DNA of 64,000 nt from Allolobophora icterica (lineage: Eukaryota > Annelida > Clitellata > Crassiclitellata > Lumbricidae), in the NCBI GenBank assembly GCA_963556255.1, contig OY744610.1, forward strand, positions 8,283,529 to 8,347,528, in the 5' to 3' direction. The position numbers and the translations under genes were made by a program. Positions 23,707 to 31,920 of this stretch are shown piece by piece. Position 1 is the stretch's first letter, and each line of letters begins with the position of its first letter. The notes beneath the pieces were generated by a model. It saw only the letters and a program-made list of their open reading frames with translations, had not been told where the DNA came from and made no database searches.

Positions 23707-26096
23707 TAACCATGGGTTCATCGCCCGTAGGTGCTTGATGCGCTCTTTATCACTTCCTTCCATGTGTCTCTTTCTCTTGCTATGTGGCTCAGGTGCTGTA
23801 AAGAATCGTTTCTGCACCATGTCATGATATCGTCTGTCCATTCTCTGTTAGGGCGTCCTCTTTTGTTCTTCCCCTCCATCATGCCAAAAACTAGCGTCTT
23901 GAGTTTCCTGGAGTCATTCATTCTACATATATGTCCAAACAGTTGTAATTTCCTGCAAATTACTTTTTGTAACAGAGTTTCTCTTGGGCCAATTTGACTA
24001 TACAGTTCTTCATTTGTCATCTTTCGTCTCCATCCGACTCTCAGCAGTTTTCGATAGCACGTTCGTTCAAAAGCCATTATTCGTCTTTCAATTTCCTTGG
24101 TTATCACCCACGTCTCACAGGCGTACAAAGCTCCACTGAACACACAAGTATCCAGGACTGCCAGCTTGGTCTTCAGCGCTATCTCTTTACTTTTCCAGAT
24201 CTTGTCTAAAGCAGCGAGAGCAGCTTTGGCCTTGGCAAATCTCAGAGTTACTTCTCTCTTGCAACTTAGATCATGTTTAAACGTGCTTCCCAGGTACACG
24301 AACTCTTTAACGTTTTCTAGTACTTCTCCATCTAAGGTCATTTGCTGTTCAATTGATTCGCTGCCGAATACCATCGTTTTTGTCTTCGTCGTGTTTACGA
24401 TCAGTCCATATGGTCTGCCGTCCGACGTCAATCTCGTTGCTGTTTTTTCTAGGTCGTCGATGTTTTCTTCAATAATGTCTATATCGTCAGCAAATCTTAG
24501 ATTGTTTATTTTCATGCCTTGCACGGATATTCCTCTGCCGTTTTCCTTAACCCCGTCCATAGCTCTCTCCAAGTCCATAATAAACACCTCAGGTGATATT
24601 GGATCACCTTGCCTTGTTCCTTTATCGGTCTTGAACCAATCCCCCAGTTCATTCTGAAGCCGTACTGCTGCCATAGCGTTCTCGTTTATATCCCTGAGAA
24701 TTCTTATCAGCTTTTCATTGACGCCATAGGAGCTCAGGACTGCCCAAGCTACCTTTTGATCTATGCTGTCAAATGCCCTCTGGAAGTCCACAAAGCAGTT
24801 GTAAATCTTTTTGCCTTTCCTTTTCGCTTTCTCAGCTATCAACCTCAGGGACAGAATCTGCTGTACTGTGCTCCTGTCCTTCCGGAATCCAGCTTGTTCG
24901 TCCGCCAGATGTTCTTCCATCTGGGTCTGCAGTCTCTTGGTTAGAATCATCATCAGAATTTTCCCCATATGACTAATAAGTGCTATGGTCCGGTAATTTT
25001 TACAATCCTGGGAGCTTCCTTTCTTGTGTATAGTGATCAGAAGCGATTTCCTCCATATTTCCGGTGCTCCTCCCGTTTGCCATGCTTTGTTGCATAACTG
25101 ATTCAATCGGCTCATCAGCTTTAGTCCCCCGCATCTAAGCATCTCACCAGTGACTTTGTCGATCCCTGGACTTTTGTTCTTCTTCAAACGATTTACAGCC
25201 CATTCAACTTCTTCTAGCAGGATATCGTCGTCTAAATCATCTTCTTGCTTTGGTGTGATTTTAGTTAATGACTCAATTAGCTTTCTTGAGGTTGTTGCAT
25301 CTCGCTGCTCTTTATATAAACTGCTGCAGTACCTTGTCCATCTCTCGAGAATTGCTTTCTTATCTGTCAGCACTTTGTTGTTTTCATCGCTGGTTGTGAC
25401 GTTGATGGAATGGGCAAATGAGAATGTTGCCTTCAAATTGGATTCATTCACTTCAAAAAGAAATACACAATAATCAACCAACATTGTATTTATTCAATGA
25501 AGCTGTTAGCCAAAACCCGTTTTCAATTCTGCTAAAATATCAGTGGCAGTAAGATCACTGTTAACAATCTACACAAATTGGTAATAATAGAGGCATGGAT
25601 GGAGCTATGAAGTGTATTAAAATTATGTAGACTTGTTTGTATTGCTTTCATTTAAAAAATGAACTGCAACGTTACTAACTGCACTGTACAAATAATATGA
25701 CTCGTTTTGTAGACTTTCATTATCTTATTTCAGATAACTCTTGGATACATGCAATATCAATACGCTTGTCTTAAGTACACAGATCGTTCAGCAACAAAGA
25801 CATTCGCCCTCATTGTTGGACTAACCGTAGGATTGGCCGGATTTGCTCTTTTCCTAACCATGCTCATTATTTGTATCCTAAGTTGCCGTAAAAAGAAAGT
25901 AAGTCAAGAGACCAGCAGACCCCAGAACCCTGGAAGACAGGTATTCAGAAATCCAAATTATAATGGACATTATAATAGCGAGGTATATCAAAACCCACGT
26001 GAAGGCTATGCACAGAGTAGGCAAGAATACGATGACGATATTATTGTAAATGAAGATTATTTAAAATATTTCGATGAGTTTGACCGCAAATCATAG
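4604..26096 (+). CDS. Gene A: Ig/mucin/IPT single-pass receptor, 14 exons
   Basis: Reconstructed type I membrane receptor. Exons: 4604-4655, 4784-5110, 6217-6543, 9694-9774, 12559-12903, 14494-14817, 15182-15361, 18530-18853, 19210-19402, 20433-20609, 21210-21345, 21937-22317, 22796-22969, 25734-26096. The sum is 3384 nt, exactly 1128 codons, with all junctions in frame. Domain order: signal peptide (about 1-17), Ig1 (18-126), Ig2 (127-235), short Thr-rich linker, second Ig1 (263-377), second Ig2 (378-485), Thr-rich linker, Ig3 (546-653), two plexin-like IPT domains (654-1007), TM (about 1030-1058), tail of about 69 aa. The IPT signature PLFGPIAGGTNITIIGS and the juxtamembrane IPT segment resemble plexin stalks, but there is no Sema or RasGAP domain. 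A tetra-arginine furin-type site lies in IPT2. The tail has NPxY and YxN motifs. Weak points are a GC donor in exon 1 and a poor donor in exon 9. It could instead be two fused neighbours (exons 1-4 and 5-14). Ligand and function are unknown; an immune or allorecognition role is inferred. Confidence 0.8.
4784..5110 (+). CDS. Gene A exon 2: Ig-like domain 1 (first copy)
   Basis: Acceptor TTTATTTCAG and donor GTAAGT, phase 1-1, 109 codons. It has the Ig core tryptophan (GVKWS) and the F-strand motif GLYTAEC, but no canonical B-strand cysteine (the site reads TIIYF). A cysteine near the domain start (GLC) is conserved in all paralogs. The last third is nearly identical to the half-exon at 13050-13169. 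Confidence 0.8.
5750..6023 (-). mobile_element. L2/CR1-like LINE 3' end in gene A intron 2
   Basis: The minus strand reads RRAFSVAGPTAWNDLPSFLR, a hallmark of LINE C-termini, followed by AGAGGCGCTATATAAAT and a (TGAT)n tail. Confidence 0.7.
6217..6543 (+). CDS. Gene A exon 3: Ig-like domain 2 (first copy)
   Basis: Acceptor TGTTTCAG and donor GTGAGT, phase 1-1. Translates as a C-type Ig domain with B-strand VSCSTIYAD and F-strand YQC. The terminal NVAMNAPKF block is conserved in every paralog (VAMNAP/IARNAP). Confidence 0.8.
6893..6966 (+). repeat. (CAGA)n microsatellite
   Basis: Uninterrupted CAGA units followed by GACAGA variants; explains the RQTDRQTD-type reading frames. Confidence 0.95.
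7140..7300 (+). pseudogene. Degenerate Thr-rich (mucin-like) exon remnant, gene A
   Basis: Runs of ACAACGACC, AACTGCTCC and similar codons for Thr/Ala/Ser/Pro with several stops. It resembles the 41290-41450 remnant in gene B. No working splice frame. Confidence 0.35.
7405..7980 (+). mobile_element. CR1-like LINE 3' end in gene A intron 3
   Basis: Open for 106 codons encoding MYASPAWWDYTQVGDREWVE and on to NFISRMLYKK, the C-terminus of CR1/Jockey-type ORF2, followed by (ATTG)n at 7943-7979. Confidence 0.8.
8440..8880 (-). repeat. Left arm of a large inverted repeat
   Basis: The reverse complement aligns with 11770-12240 over hundreds of bases (for example TTGGTCCATCAACCCTATA, CTTCTTAAGATGA). 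Perhaps old LTRs or a foldback transposon; family not recognised. Confidence 0.6.
9694..9774 (+). CDS. Gene A exon 4: short Thr-rich linker
   Basis: 81 nt between TTATTTAG and donor GTTCGC, phase 1-1. Encodes ACGARTTTTKPPTA and then more Thr/Ser/Pro, a probable O-glycosylated spacer. The first residues match exon 7 (VSCGATT). It sits between two halves of a large inverted repeat, so its use in the mature transcript is less sure than for the other exons. Confidence 0.6.
10740..11540 (-). mobile_element. L2/CR1-like reverse transcriptase fragment in gene A intron 4
   Basis: The minus strand contains LLALSGFSSAFNMEDHDILF (RT motif A region) and further on LQSVLNAAA-like and HSLPFSARI-like segments of L2/CR1 elements, broken by frameshifts. 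Confidence 0.7.
11770..12240 (+). repeat. Right arm of a large inverted repeat
   Basis: Inverted partner of 8440-8880. The two arms enclose exon 4 of gene A and a LINE fragment. Confidence 0.6.
12559..12903 (+). CDS. Gene A exon 5: Ig-like domain 1 (second copy)
   Basis: Acceptor TCCGTTTCAG and donor GTAAGT, phase 1-1. Begins GAYEQCLTSI and matches the other Ig1 exons. It has a B-strand cysteine (IFRC) that they lack, but it lacks their F-strand cysteine (GTYIVSF). Several N-glycosylation sequons are present (NTT, NQT). Confidence 0.78.
13050..13169 (+). pseudogene. Extra half-exon of Ig-like domain 1 in gene A
   Basis: 120 nt with acceptor-like GGACAG and donor GTAAGT, open in phase 1-1. 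Encodes SLTIRNATTTAERGHQLSTA and on to FLVV, the C-terminal 40 codons of Ig1. It matches the end of exon 2 far better than the neighbouring exon 5. Probably a remnant of unequal exchange; it could still be spliced in without breaking the frame. Confidence 0.6.
13435..14251 (+). mobile_element. hAT-family element, non-autonomous, in gene A intron 5
   Basis: Termini CATAGTTG and CAACTATG, flanked by GTTTTTTG and GTTGTTTG (8 bp, one mismatch). At 13750 it has MPKEKGAEWIHV and an LKC segment, like the start of a BED-finger hAT transposase, with the rest deleted. Confidence 0.6.
14494..14817 (+). CDS. Gene A exon 6: Ig-like domain 2 (second copy)
   Basis: Acceptor ATTCTTTTAG and donor GTGAGT, phase 1-1. 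Encodes GSGPTCSC, then B-strand NISCTIIYAD, F-strand TTYYC and the conserved end MAMNAPDFS. It diverges strongly from exon 3, so the duplication is not recent or has been diversified. Confidence 0.8.
15182..15361 (+). CDS. Gene A exon 7: Thr/Ser-rich mucin-like linker
   Basis: 180 nt, phase 1-1, acceptor TTTATTCAG and donor GTATGC. Encodes VSCGATT followed by repeats of TTTRSPTTTQSI, dense in Thr, Ser and Pro and suited to O-glycosylation. Homologous to the much longer exons 4 of genes B and C. Confidence 0.75.
16080..16830 (-). mobile_element. L2/CR1-like LINE fragment in gene A intron 7
   Basis: The minus strand reads DVLHWLPVSARIHKIKIICY, KAQQGLAPAYFCDL and SFAVVGPSLWDF in successive frames, a degraded ORF2 C-terminal half. 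Confidence 0.7.
17024..17410. mobile_element. hAT-type MITE in gene A intron 7
   Basis: Perfect 12-bp inverted termini CAGGGCTGTAGT / ACTACAGCCCTG and a perfect 8-bp target duplication CTTTGGGT (17016-17023, 17411-17418). Carries an internal duplication of a GGGTATACGCGGGTATACAG block. Confidence 0.88.
17420..18520. other. Intron sequence without recognised gene
   Basis: Contains imperfect repeats of CTCTTATCT / GCGAGATAAG at about 17640-17815 and otherwise nothing identifiable. Confidence 0.5.
18530..18853 (+). CDS. Gene A exon 8: Ig-like domain 3
   Basis: Acceptor TACGTTTAG and donor GTATGT, phase 1-1. Canonical Ig fold marks: B-strand VTFECASIYG, core tryptophan (SWSF), F-strand LTEGTYSC, and a G-strand ending ALLLV. 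This is the best conserved Ig domain of the family. Confidence 0.85.
19210..19402 (+). CDS. Gene A exon 9: first half of IPT domain 1
   Basis: Encodes PFPISMEPLFGPIAGGTNIT and onward, a plexin/MET-type IPT start. Length is 193 nt, phase 1 to 2, identical to exon 6 of gene B. The donor here is poor (AAT AGC AT then GTTCCA) while B and C have AG|GTTAGA, so splicing efficiency in A may be reduced. Confidence 0.75.
19590..20103. mobile_element. Candidate MITE in gene A intron 9
   Basis: TAGTGAT...ATCACT ends and internal palindromic TTTAGTTAACTAA-type repeats on both sides. Flanking duplication is not convincing. Confidence 0.35.
20433..20609 (+). CDS. Gene A exon 10: IPT1 end, IPT2 start
   Basis: 177 nt, phase 2-2, acceptor CAATTCTAG and donor GTACGT. 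Encodes STFEIVAVTPNTT and onward to YLPNPKITDLYPNSF, where the P-x-I-T-x-L-x-P pattern marks the start of the next IPT domain. Same length in B and C. Confidence 0.82.
21210..21345 (+). CDS. Gene A exon 11: IPT domain 2, GGT strand
   Basis: 136 nt, phase 2-0, acceptor TTGCCACAG and donor AGG|GTAATC. Encodes GGTLLDVTGRSLSSV, the second strand typical of IPT domains, followed by VVITR and a Ser/Thr-rich stretch. Confidence 0.8.
21620..21715 (-). mobile_element. LINE 3' tail in gene A intron 11
   Basis: The minus strand ends GGTTCCAATAAAGAAAATTC and then (TATTC)n, a polyadenylation-like signal plus pentanucleotide tail. Confidence 0.4.
21937..22317 (+). CDS. Gene A exon 12: IPT2 with furin-type site
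   Basis: Phase 0-0, acceptor CATTGCAG and donor AAG|GTTGGT. Encodes VCTVPSGNGTYMQCPMPPLN, then an RRRR basic cluster (22048-22059), an insert, YLGFIFDGYKEYENINDALP, and a join into the last IPT strands (ELIYVK). The arginine run fits proprotein-convertase cleavage in an extracellular loop. Confidence 0.8.
22796..22969 (+). CDS. Gene A exon 13: juxtamembrane IPT segment
   Basis: 174 nt, phase 0-0, acceptor TTTGTTAG and donor GTTTGT. Encodes GRYMLRGVRLRDYLVQIGNQ and then the cysteine-containing strands NQICNIS and QLSCRPP, the usual IPT pattern before a plexin transmembrane segment. Confidence 0.82.
23095..23640 (-). mobile_element. CR1-like LINE 3' end in gene A intron 13
   Basis: The minus strand reads VKATTIVNLIYVSPAWWGYN-like sequence (VVAKATTI, SPAWWGYNR), then RMMRRGLLHPS and HVLRHLPLPP, the same protein region as 7405-7755 but on the other strand. 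Confidence 0.75.
23673..25430 (-). mobile_element. 5'-truncated non-LTR retrotransposon in gene A intron 13
   Basis: Carries a 588-codon open frame (25484-23718, the first residues from flanking intron). Reverse transcriptase motifs in order: KNKSPGIDKVTGEML, AGFRKDRSTVQQI, FVDFQRAFDSID, GTRQGDPISPEVF, LRFADDIDIIEE, YLGSTF. The C-terminal part has RRIMAFERTCYRKLLRVGW and LFGHICRM. The N-terminal endonuclease is missing. The 3' end is an (ATC)n run. Resembles RTE/CFDP2-like elements; the clade is not certain. Gene B lacks it, so it arrived after the duplication. Confidence 0.88.
25734..26096 (+). CDS. Gene A exon 14: transmembrane helix and tail
   Basis: Acceptor TCTTATTTCAG; stop TAG at 26094-26096. 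After 22 residues comes a long hydrophobic helix (TFALIVGLTVGLAGF to ILSC), then a basic stop-transfer sequence (RKKK) and a tail of about 69 aa. The tail contains NPNY, EVYQNP, EGYAQ, EYDDDI and EDYLKYF, i.e. NPxY and YxN docking motifs but no kinase domain. The VYQNPREGYAQ block is conserved in gene B. Confidence 0.85.
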   Translation: MTLGYMQYQYACLKYTDRSATKTFALIVGLTVGLAGFALFLTMLIICILSCRKKKVSQETSRPQNPGRQVFRNPNYNGHYNSEVYQNPREGYAQSRQEYDDDIIVNEDYLKYFDEFDRKS

Positions 26097-27909
26097 AATC
26101 CTGTTTCACCTACACTTGATGCAGACGGAGTTTCAAATAGCTCCTTAAATTCGTTTTACTGAATTTCAAGAGAACTAGAATATAGATGCATGGAATTAAA
26201 AGATTCATCGTTCGTCTAACTACATGTTAATGATTAAGAACTTTGCAGGACTGAGCTGTCATTGACTTCAATACTGTTGTTTAGATAATATACTGTAAGG
26301 AGATGCTTTGTATACCTAGGTAGGTATAAAAAACTATGAAATACTTTATGTTGACCTTACAACCAGGTTGTCAAAGTCTTTCAAAATTAGTATTTTACAG
26401 TTTCAGTTAAGTTGGTGTGCTTTTGTTGATTGGAAATTATTATTCGACGTGAAACTATTTGTTCAGAATCTGTTACATGGAATTTGTTTTCGAATGCACA
26501 ATTGAGTTGCCAAATGGCTTAGAAAAATACCACTGCGATATTTTTATATAGCCACTGCCCACACTATAAAAGGATGCAGGCTATTTGCATTTCCATAAAC
26601 CCAGACCATATGCGGGTGCACAAAAGAAAGGTCCTAAAGTTCAAATTAGGCATGTACAGTTTTCATCAGCGTGTCGGAAGAGCCACATTTTGCGGTAATA
26701 TTACAGATAGTGAGAAGTCCGGGCAAAAATTATTAGCAACTCCATTAAATTCCTCATCGTCCTAAAAGAAAAGAATAGTTGATGATGTCTATTATTACTG
26801 TTCTTGTCGGTAGTCGACAACTAGATCTGACAACGAAGAGAAATACTCATAGTATCTCGGCGGCGAGCGATGCTAAAGTTCGGCGGCTAATCTTCCAGGT
26901 GCTGAGAGGCCTTCTCCAGCGCGTGGGTTGTTGCAAAGAAACCGAGACGTCTTACATTAACGAAATCTATACAGCATAATTTAGAACAGCCTTAATATAA
27001 ATTAGAGAGTCTGTGATTCGCTTCGGCCAAAGACATTATGTGGTTAACCAGTTTAATGAGATGCACTTAGTTTTAGACTGGGGTTCATAGTTTATAAAAC
27101 TTTGAACTTTCAACTCTGGCCAGCCACAATACCTGAAATCAGTTCTGATTCCTCACACTAATCATTATTAAATGAGGTTATCTGATCATCTTTGTATGGT
27201 CATACCTTTTTGGAACTCTCTCCCTGTGTCTGTTCGCTCTGGTGGGGATAAGGGCAAGGACTGATGTGGAATCTGAGAGGGCTGGTGGGGGATTTCCTCG
27301 CCAGTTAACATGTTAAAAATGCCCTGCTCATTTCTTAATTTTCAACTCCACCGGTCACTTATCATTCTATGCTTGTGGGGCTCGCCGATCAGTGAACACA
27401 AATGTCTGTCCATCACGTCGCCCTCTATCTGCCTCATTTCATGAAAGATTTTGTTGTCTACTTAGTGATGTCTGACCCAGTTAGCTACATTTGTATGTAG
27501 GCCGCGTCCCATGCGCCTCTGTGTAAGAGATCATGCGGATCGCGGTGCGCCTCCCGAAGATGGCTTTTTTTCAGAAATTTTAATCTTGGGCTAGCATGAT
27601 CCGCACACAGGAACCTTAAATGGCGTGGTATCCATTCAAACGGACAGCGGTTGTGAAGGATCTCACCCGATCAATTCTTTGAAACAATTTAATGAGCAGG
27701 GTCGAGGCCCTACGGTCGTTATAGAAAACGCTTACATTTATTTACATTTTTGTATTCGCTTTGCATTCCTGTCTAGGATATGAATGTAAATATGGTTTAA
27801 TTGAAAGTTTAAAAATGTTCAAACAAATCAGCTAATCAAATCTACACTTATATAAAATAAAATCATCGTCGATTATCGATCTCCCCGCCCCTATAAATTA
27901 CATGACAAG

Positions 27910-28400
27910 GGCGGGGAGATGGTGGAATGGTAACACGCTGGAACGAAGATCAGAAGGACGCGGGTTCGATACCCGCTAGCCCCACAAGGTTAACTCAGCC
28001 TTCGTTCCCTAGGTGGCGTTTGTAAAATGAGCAGTAGTACAGATGGGCGCCTTGCATGGCTGCCGCACAGTTAAATTCGACTCCTGTTAAACTTTTTACC
28101 GTCTGTTACTACTATATCTTTTTATTTATTCCGGATATTTCTATAGCGCCTCTCGAAGTCTACTACTATTCAGAGGCGCTCCCGACTACAGCATTTGATA
28201 CTGTACCGGAATTTTCACGCCGAAGCGCCACGAGCAATTGCGAGTGAAGGACTTGCCCAAGGTCCGTACGCAGCGGCTAGAGTGGGATTCGAACCTGCAA
28301 CCCTCCGGTCACAAGGCGCCGAACTTACCACTGAGCCACCACGCCCCACATATCATGTAATCCTACTGCGTGCTTGTCAGTTTGAATTTAAAAACGAAGA
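27910..28400 (+). mobile_element. tRNA-derived SINE, interrupted copy
   Basis: Head GCGGGGAGATGGTGGAATGG with B box GGGTTCGATACCC, then tail GGGCGCCTTGCATGGCTGCC and CGACTCCTGTTAAAC. It resumes after a second SINE as GTAATCCTACTGCGTGC. Related copies: 49467-49790, 38518-38790 (head eroded), and part of 57207-57330. Confidence 0.75.
28118..28349 (-). mobile_element. Second SINE family, inserted inside the first
   Basis: The minus strand starts GGGGCGTGGTGGCTCAGTGG, has B box GGTTCGAATCC, then CCTTGGGCAAGTCCTTCACTC and an AGCGCCTCT...AGAGGCGCT 3' region: a tRNA head with a LINE-like tail. Confidence 0.75.
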
Positions 28401-28404
28401 TATT

Positions 28405-28415
28405 ATTATTATTTA

Positions 28416-28497
<82 letters not shown>

Positions 28498-28512
28498 ATT
28501 ATTATTATTGTT
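28405..28512 (+). repeat. (ATT)n microsatellite
   Basis: More than 30 ATT units forming the tail of the SINE at 27910-28400. Confidence 0.95.
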
Positions 28513-28827
28513 ATTATTTCACTAAATTCAAGTACGAACTAAATAAATGATAATTTAGAAAATCTATTTAGCCTTGAACAGCAACCCAGATAAAATAAAG
28601 TAAGTAAGTAAGTAATTCTTTCACAACGTCTGCAACTTACTTTCTACTTAATCTTATGCCATGGGAGTTTTTTGCTGGATAGGCAAATACTATGCCGTTG
28701 GCAAAATAACCTTTTGGTTAGACCTATATTGCAGATGTAGGCCCTAAATCTATACGTATAGGCTATACCGAGGCACATGTGCACACGATATTTATGGACA
28801 TTATTGTAGCAAGCCTGTGCATTTCAG

Positions 28828-29732
28828 CAGGCCCGGCCCTAAGGCAAAGCGAACGAGGCAGCCGTTTTTGGGCCCGCGCTTTCAAGAGTCCCCGCGCTGC
28901 TGGCTATAATTTTTTACTCTGATGAGATTGAACGTCTAAGTCGCTTAGCAAAAACTCTGGTAGTCAATTTGCCGCGTTTCTCTTATATTCGCAAGGTGTT
29001 GCTTCAATATTTTAACTAAAAGTTCGAGGTTTGAACATTTGACCTGATCCGTGAACTAAGTCTTTTTTCTGGTAACTTGAATGAGGCGTTACAATCATTG
29101 AGTTCTATGATTCCTGCAGCAACCTACAACCATTTTGTTAAGATTCTGCATTGTCTTACATTAAACAATCGATATAAGCTTAGTGATTTTCCCAAGACGC
29201 ACATTGCACTTCGAATACATTTCTGGCAGTTCTGGAGAAAGAAGCATTTCGAAGCTAAAACTTGTCAAAACATACTTGTCGATTGGGAACGATGATGCTA
29301 TCGATCTGCAGGACTACAGTGAAATTATTGCATCAAAGCTCGCAAGATTTGTTTGTAAATAAAACTTATAAAAGCATTTTGGAAGATAGAACCCACGCTG
29401 TTGTCTAAAGTGACTAACGAACTTTCAATTAGAAGGATGCTAAAATGGGCTATTTTAATATTATAAGGTCCTTTTTCAGTTGTCAGGTATTCAAATACTA
29501 AAAAAAACATAAGTATTGCTTGCATAGTAAAATGCTAGTAGGCGTATAATTAGGAACCTGATTTGCATTTTGTGTTCATTAACCCAATAAATTTCGATTT
29601 TGCATTATTTTTAATACATATGATATTGCCAATACCGTATTGACATGAAATCAACTCCGAAATGCCATTTCTTGCTTGGGGCCCGCTCTTCGCTTGCTGC
29701 CTTGGGCCCCGCACACCCTAGGGTCGGGTCTG
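28828..29732 (+). mobile_element. Degenerate hAT-like element
   Basis: Imperfect inverted ends (CAGGCCCGGCCCTAAGG; GGGTCGGGTCTG). A broken coding remnant reads NEALQSLSSMIPAATYNHF, LSDFPKTHIALRIHFW and LSKVTNELSIRRMLKW. No clear target duplication, although gene B's flank gives an empty site near 53068. Confidence 0.5.
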
Positions 29733-29989
29733 ACTGATTGTCATTGCTGAGATTCTCTGTGGTGTGCTATGCATGAGATAGCAGTGCACACAAAATACTA
29801 AGCTAGGTATTTAAAGTATGGCAATACAGAGTTTATATTTTACTATAAAGGCAGATTTAAATGTCCATTTTGTTATTTCTTTTATTCGTGTGAAATACTT
29901 CAGATATGCTACGCATTAACTTTAGGAAGTTAATTAACCATTGAGCTACTTCCCTTCAAATCACGCTTTATCAGTTTAAGAAAAATAAT

Positions 29990-30010
29990 ATATATATATA
30001 AATCTGTCCG

Positions 30011-30060
<50 letters not shown>
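29990..30060 (+). repeat. (TA)n / (TG)n microsatellite
   Basis: Alternating TA for about 45 bp ending in TGTATGTGTGTG. Confidence 0.9.
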
Positions 30061-30065
<5 letters not shown>

Positions 30066-30079
30066 ATACATATTATATA

Positions 30080-30362
30080 TTTCACTAAATACTATTCTGT
30101 AGTCCTATGAGTAAACCCTGGATATGAAGTGTTAGAGATTTCATTTTCCTTGGTCTCGGCATATGAGCGCGGGTGGCCATTTCTCTACCATCGCCGCCTA
30201 ATCTTCCCACCGACAGTGTGCGGTCAATGTACTCATTATAACTGAGTCGACTAGGTGTGTAGGTGAGGCAGAAATCTCGATACATATTACTCCCATAGCG
30301 CGGATTTGAAACCCCGACCTCTCGATTGACAGTCCAGCACGCTAACCAATAGCGCACTTCAT
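30080..30362 (-). mobile_element. Third tRNA-derived SINE family
   Basis: The minus strand begins GCGCTATTGGTTAGCGTGCT, B box GGGGTTTCAAATCC, then ATAATGAGTACATTGACCGC and ACTTCATATCCAGGG. A second copy on plus is at 42205-42440. Confidence 0.7.
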
Positions 30363-30602
30363 CTAACTAATTCTGACTGTCTGGATTTCTCTTTGGCTAA
30401 TCACAGGCTTTGAAAATTGCTGCCCAATCCTGTCAGCTTTACAGTGTTCTGATGATAGTCAGTTCTTGTTTAAAAACTCATCTCTTTCTTTAGTAAACAA
30501 ATGCAAACTCAGAGGTGTCAGTACTTAACGTTTATGGTGAGTATTTTCAAGTTTCCCTGAAACTTGTGCCTAGAAGCCGTAGATGATCAGAAGATTTAAG
30601 GA

Positions 30603-30893
30603 ATGCGTAGAATTGGAATTAAAGATAATGATAGAATTCGAATCCATGGTCAAATGATCCCAGATTCAAATGGTCGGAATTACGAACCTCTCAGTATTTT
30701 CTCTGAACAACACGTGAACGCCGGACCAACCAAAGAACAGCTGACAAAAACTATTAGACCTAATGTTGATGCAGTTGAAGCCAGTATCTCGGAGAAAGCA
30801 ATTTACGAGAACACCGAGTCCAATTTAAAAGTAACAGAATCTTGTTCAGCCGAATATCAGAGACTTCAACAGACACATAAGAGGCGAATATGA
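30603..30893 (+). CDS. Orphan ORF with tyrosine motifs, possible alternative cytoplasmic tail
   Basis: 96 codons from ATG to TGA, AG-preceded (TTTAAG at 30595-30600) but with a weak pyrimidine tract. The translation is polar, without membrane segment or signal, and has NYEPLSIF, AIYENTES and AEYQRLQQ, three YxxL/YxN-type motifs spaced through it. It lies 4.5 kb after gene A's tail exon on the same strand. No relative was seen near gene B. Function not recognised; a spare 3' exon of gene A or a fragment of another receptor are both possible. Confidence 0.35.
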   Translation: MRRIGIKDNDRIRIHGQMIPDSNGRNYEPLSIFSEQHVNAGPTKEQLTKTIRPNVDAVEASISEKAIYENTESNLKVTESCSAEYQRLQQTHKRRI

Positions 30894-31545
30894 AATTATC
30901 AATACAGATCAGCAAGTAACAAAGTCTACGCAGTCGGCAAGCCATCTGCTGAATATTCACTACTGTACTTCTGATAATTGAGTAAATTTCGGTTGTTGCA
31001 TGCTTGGACGATTTGCAGTATTCCGGCATTGTCGTCAGCATGTTCATCATAAATTTTGTTCAAATCATAGCAGTAGACTTATGTTGTGTTATTGCAGTCA
31101 CTTGATACAATCACTTGACACAATAATTTGATAATATCCATAATTATGCTGACGATTTGAATCACAAGAAAGACTGGGATAATTATGACACAAAGAAGAA
31201 ACATACTGTGTGAGCAGAGCAACAAACGGATATGAAGATTGCAATGTCTTTTAGGACATTTCGAAAGGGCTAGGAATGACCCTAAAATATTCTACATCGT
31301 CAAAATGACTACATGTCTTGCTTCCGTCTGTAAACACTAAAACATTCGGCCAAAATAAAAATATTTCTCTCAACATTTCTCTATTTAAAGGTGACGTTTG
31401 GTAATTAATCGCCGCCACAGGTGGCAACAACTCTCGATTACTGCTGCACAGTAGGGACACTTCTGCTTATAATATCTCCACGTTCAGGAGTTACTTTTCA
31501 AGTCTACCTTTGATTCGGTGCGTTTTCGCTACTTTTGGGCACAGT

Positions 31546-31772
31546 CAGTGGCGTCACGACGGGGTGCGGGGGGTGCGGACCGCATCGGGTGACACCCTCA
31601 GAGGGGGGTGACACCCAACAGGAGAAAATGATGAAATTTTTGAAGATGAGGAATTCCTAAAATCAGGTCATCACTTTTTGGGAGACGAATTCCTAAAAAA
31701 GGTCATCACATTTTTTTAGGGTGACACCATGACTTACCGCACCGGGTGACACCAGCCCTAGTGACGCCACTG
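31546..31772. mobile_element. hAT-type MITE upstream of gene B
   Basis: Perfect 12-bp termini CAGTGGCGTCAC / GTGACGCCACTG, 8-bp target duplication GGCACAGT (31538-31545, 31773-31780). The gene A flank has the uninterrupted site (TTGAGCACAGTAGC near 494-507). Confidence 0.92.
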
Positions 31773-31920
31773 GGCACAGTAACTATCTATCAATGAATAT
31801 CAAGTTAAGCAGTTTAACCTACTTAATTCCAATGTATTGTAGTTTGACGAGAACTAAAAACTACCAGATCGCAACGTTTACGGAAAACCCACCAGGAAGA
31901 ACTACAGTAGGCCTATACAG

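Larger units (their letters stand above)
26097..28826 (+). repeat. 3' flank of gene A, duplicated after gene B
   Basis: From the gene A stop onward the DNA aligns in patches with 50413-53060, up to the (GTAA)n stretch and GCATTTCAG at 28818-28826. It includes LINE-end sequence (about 27090-27240) and a nested SINE pair. No conserved ORF. Confidence 0.65.

Noticed and set aside
24097..25473. Plus-strand ORFs of 67-186 codons
   Set aside because: Antisense shadows of the LINE reverse transcriptase.
27910..27985. A functional tRNA gene
   Set aside because: The acceptor stem does not pair well, and the same head is followed by a shared tail in several copies, so it is a SINE.
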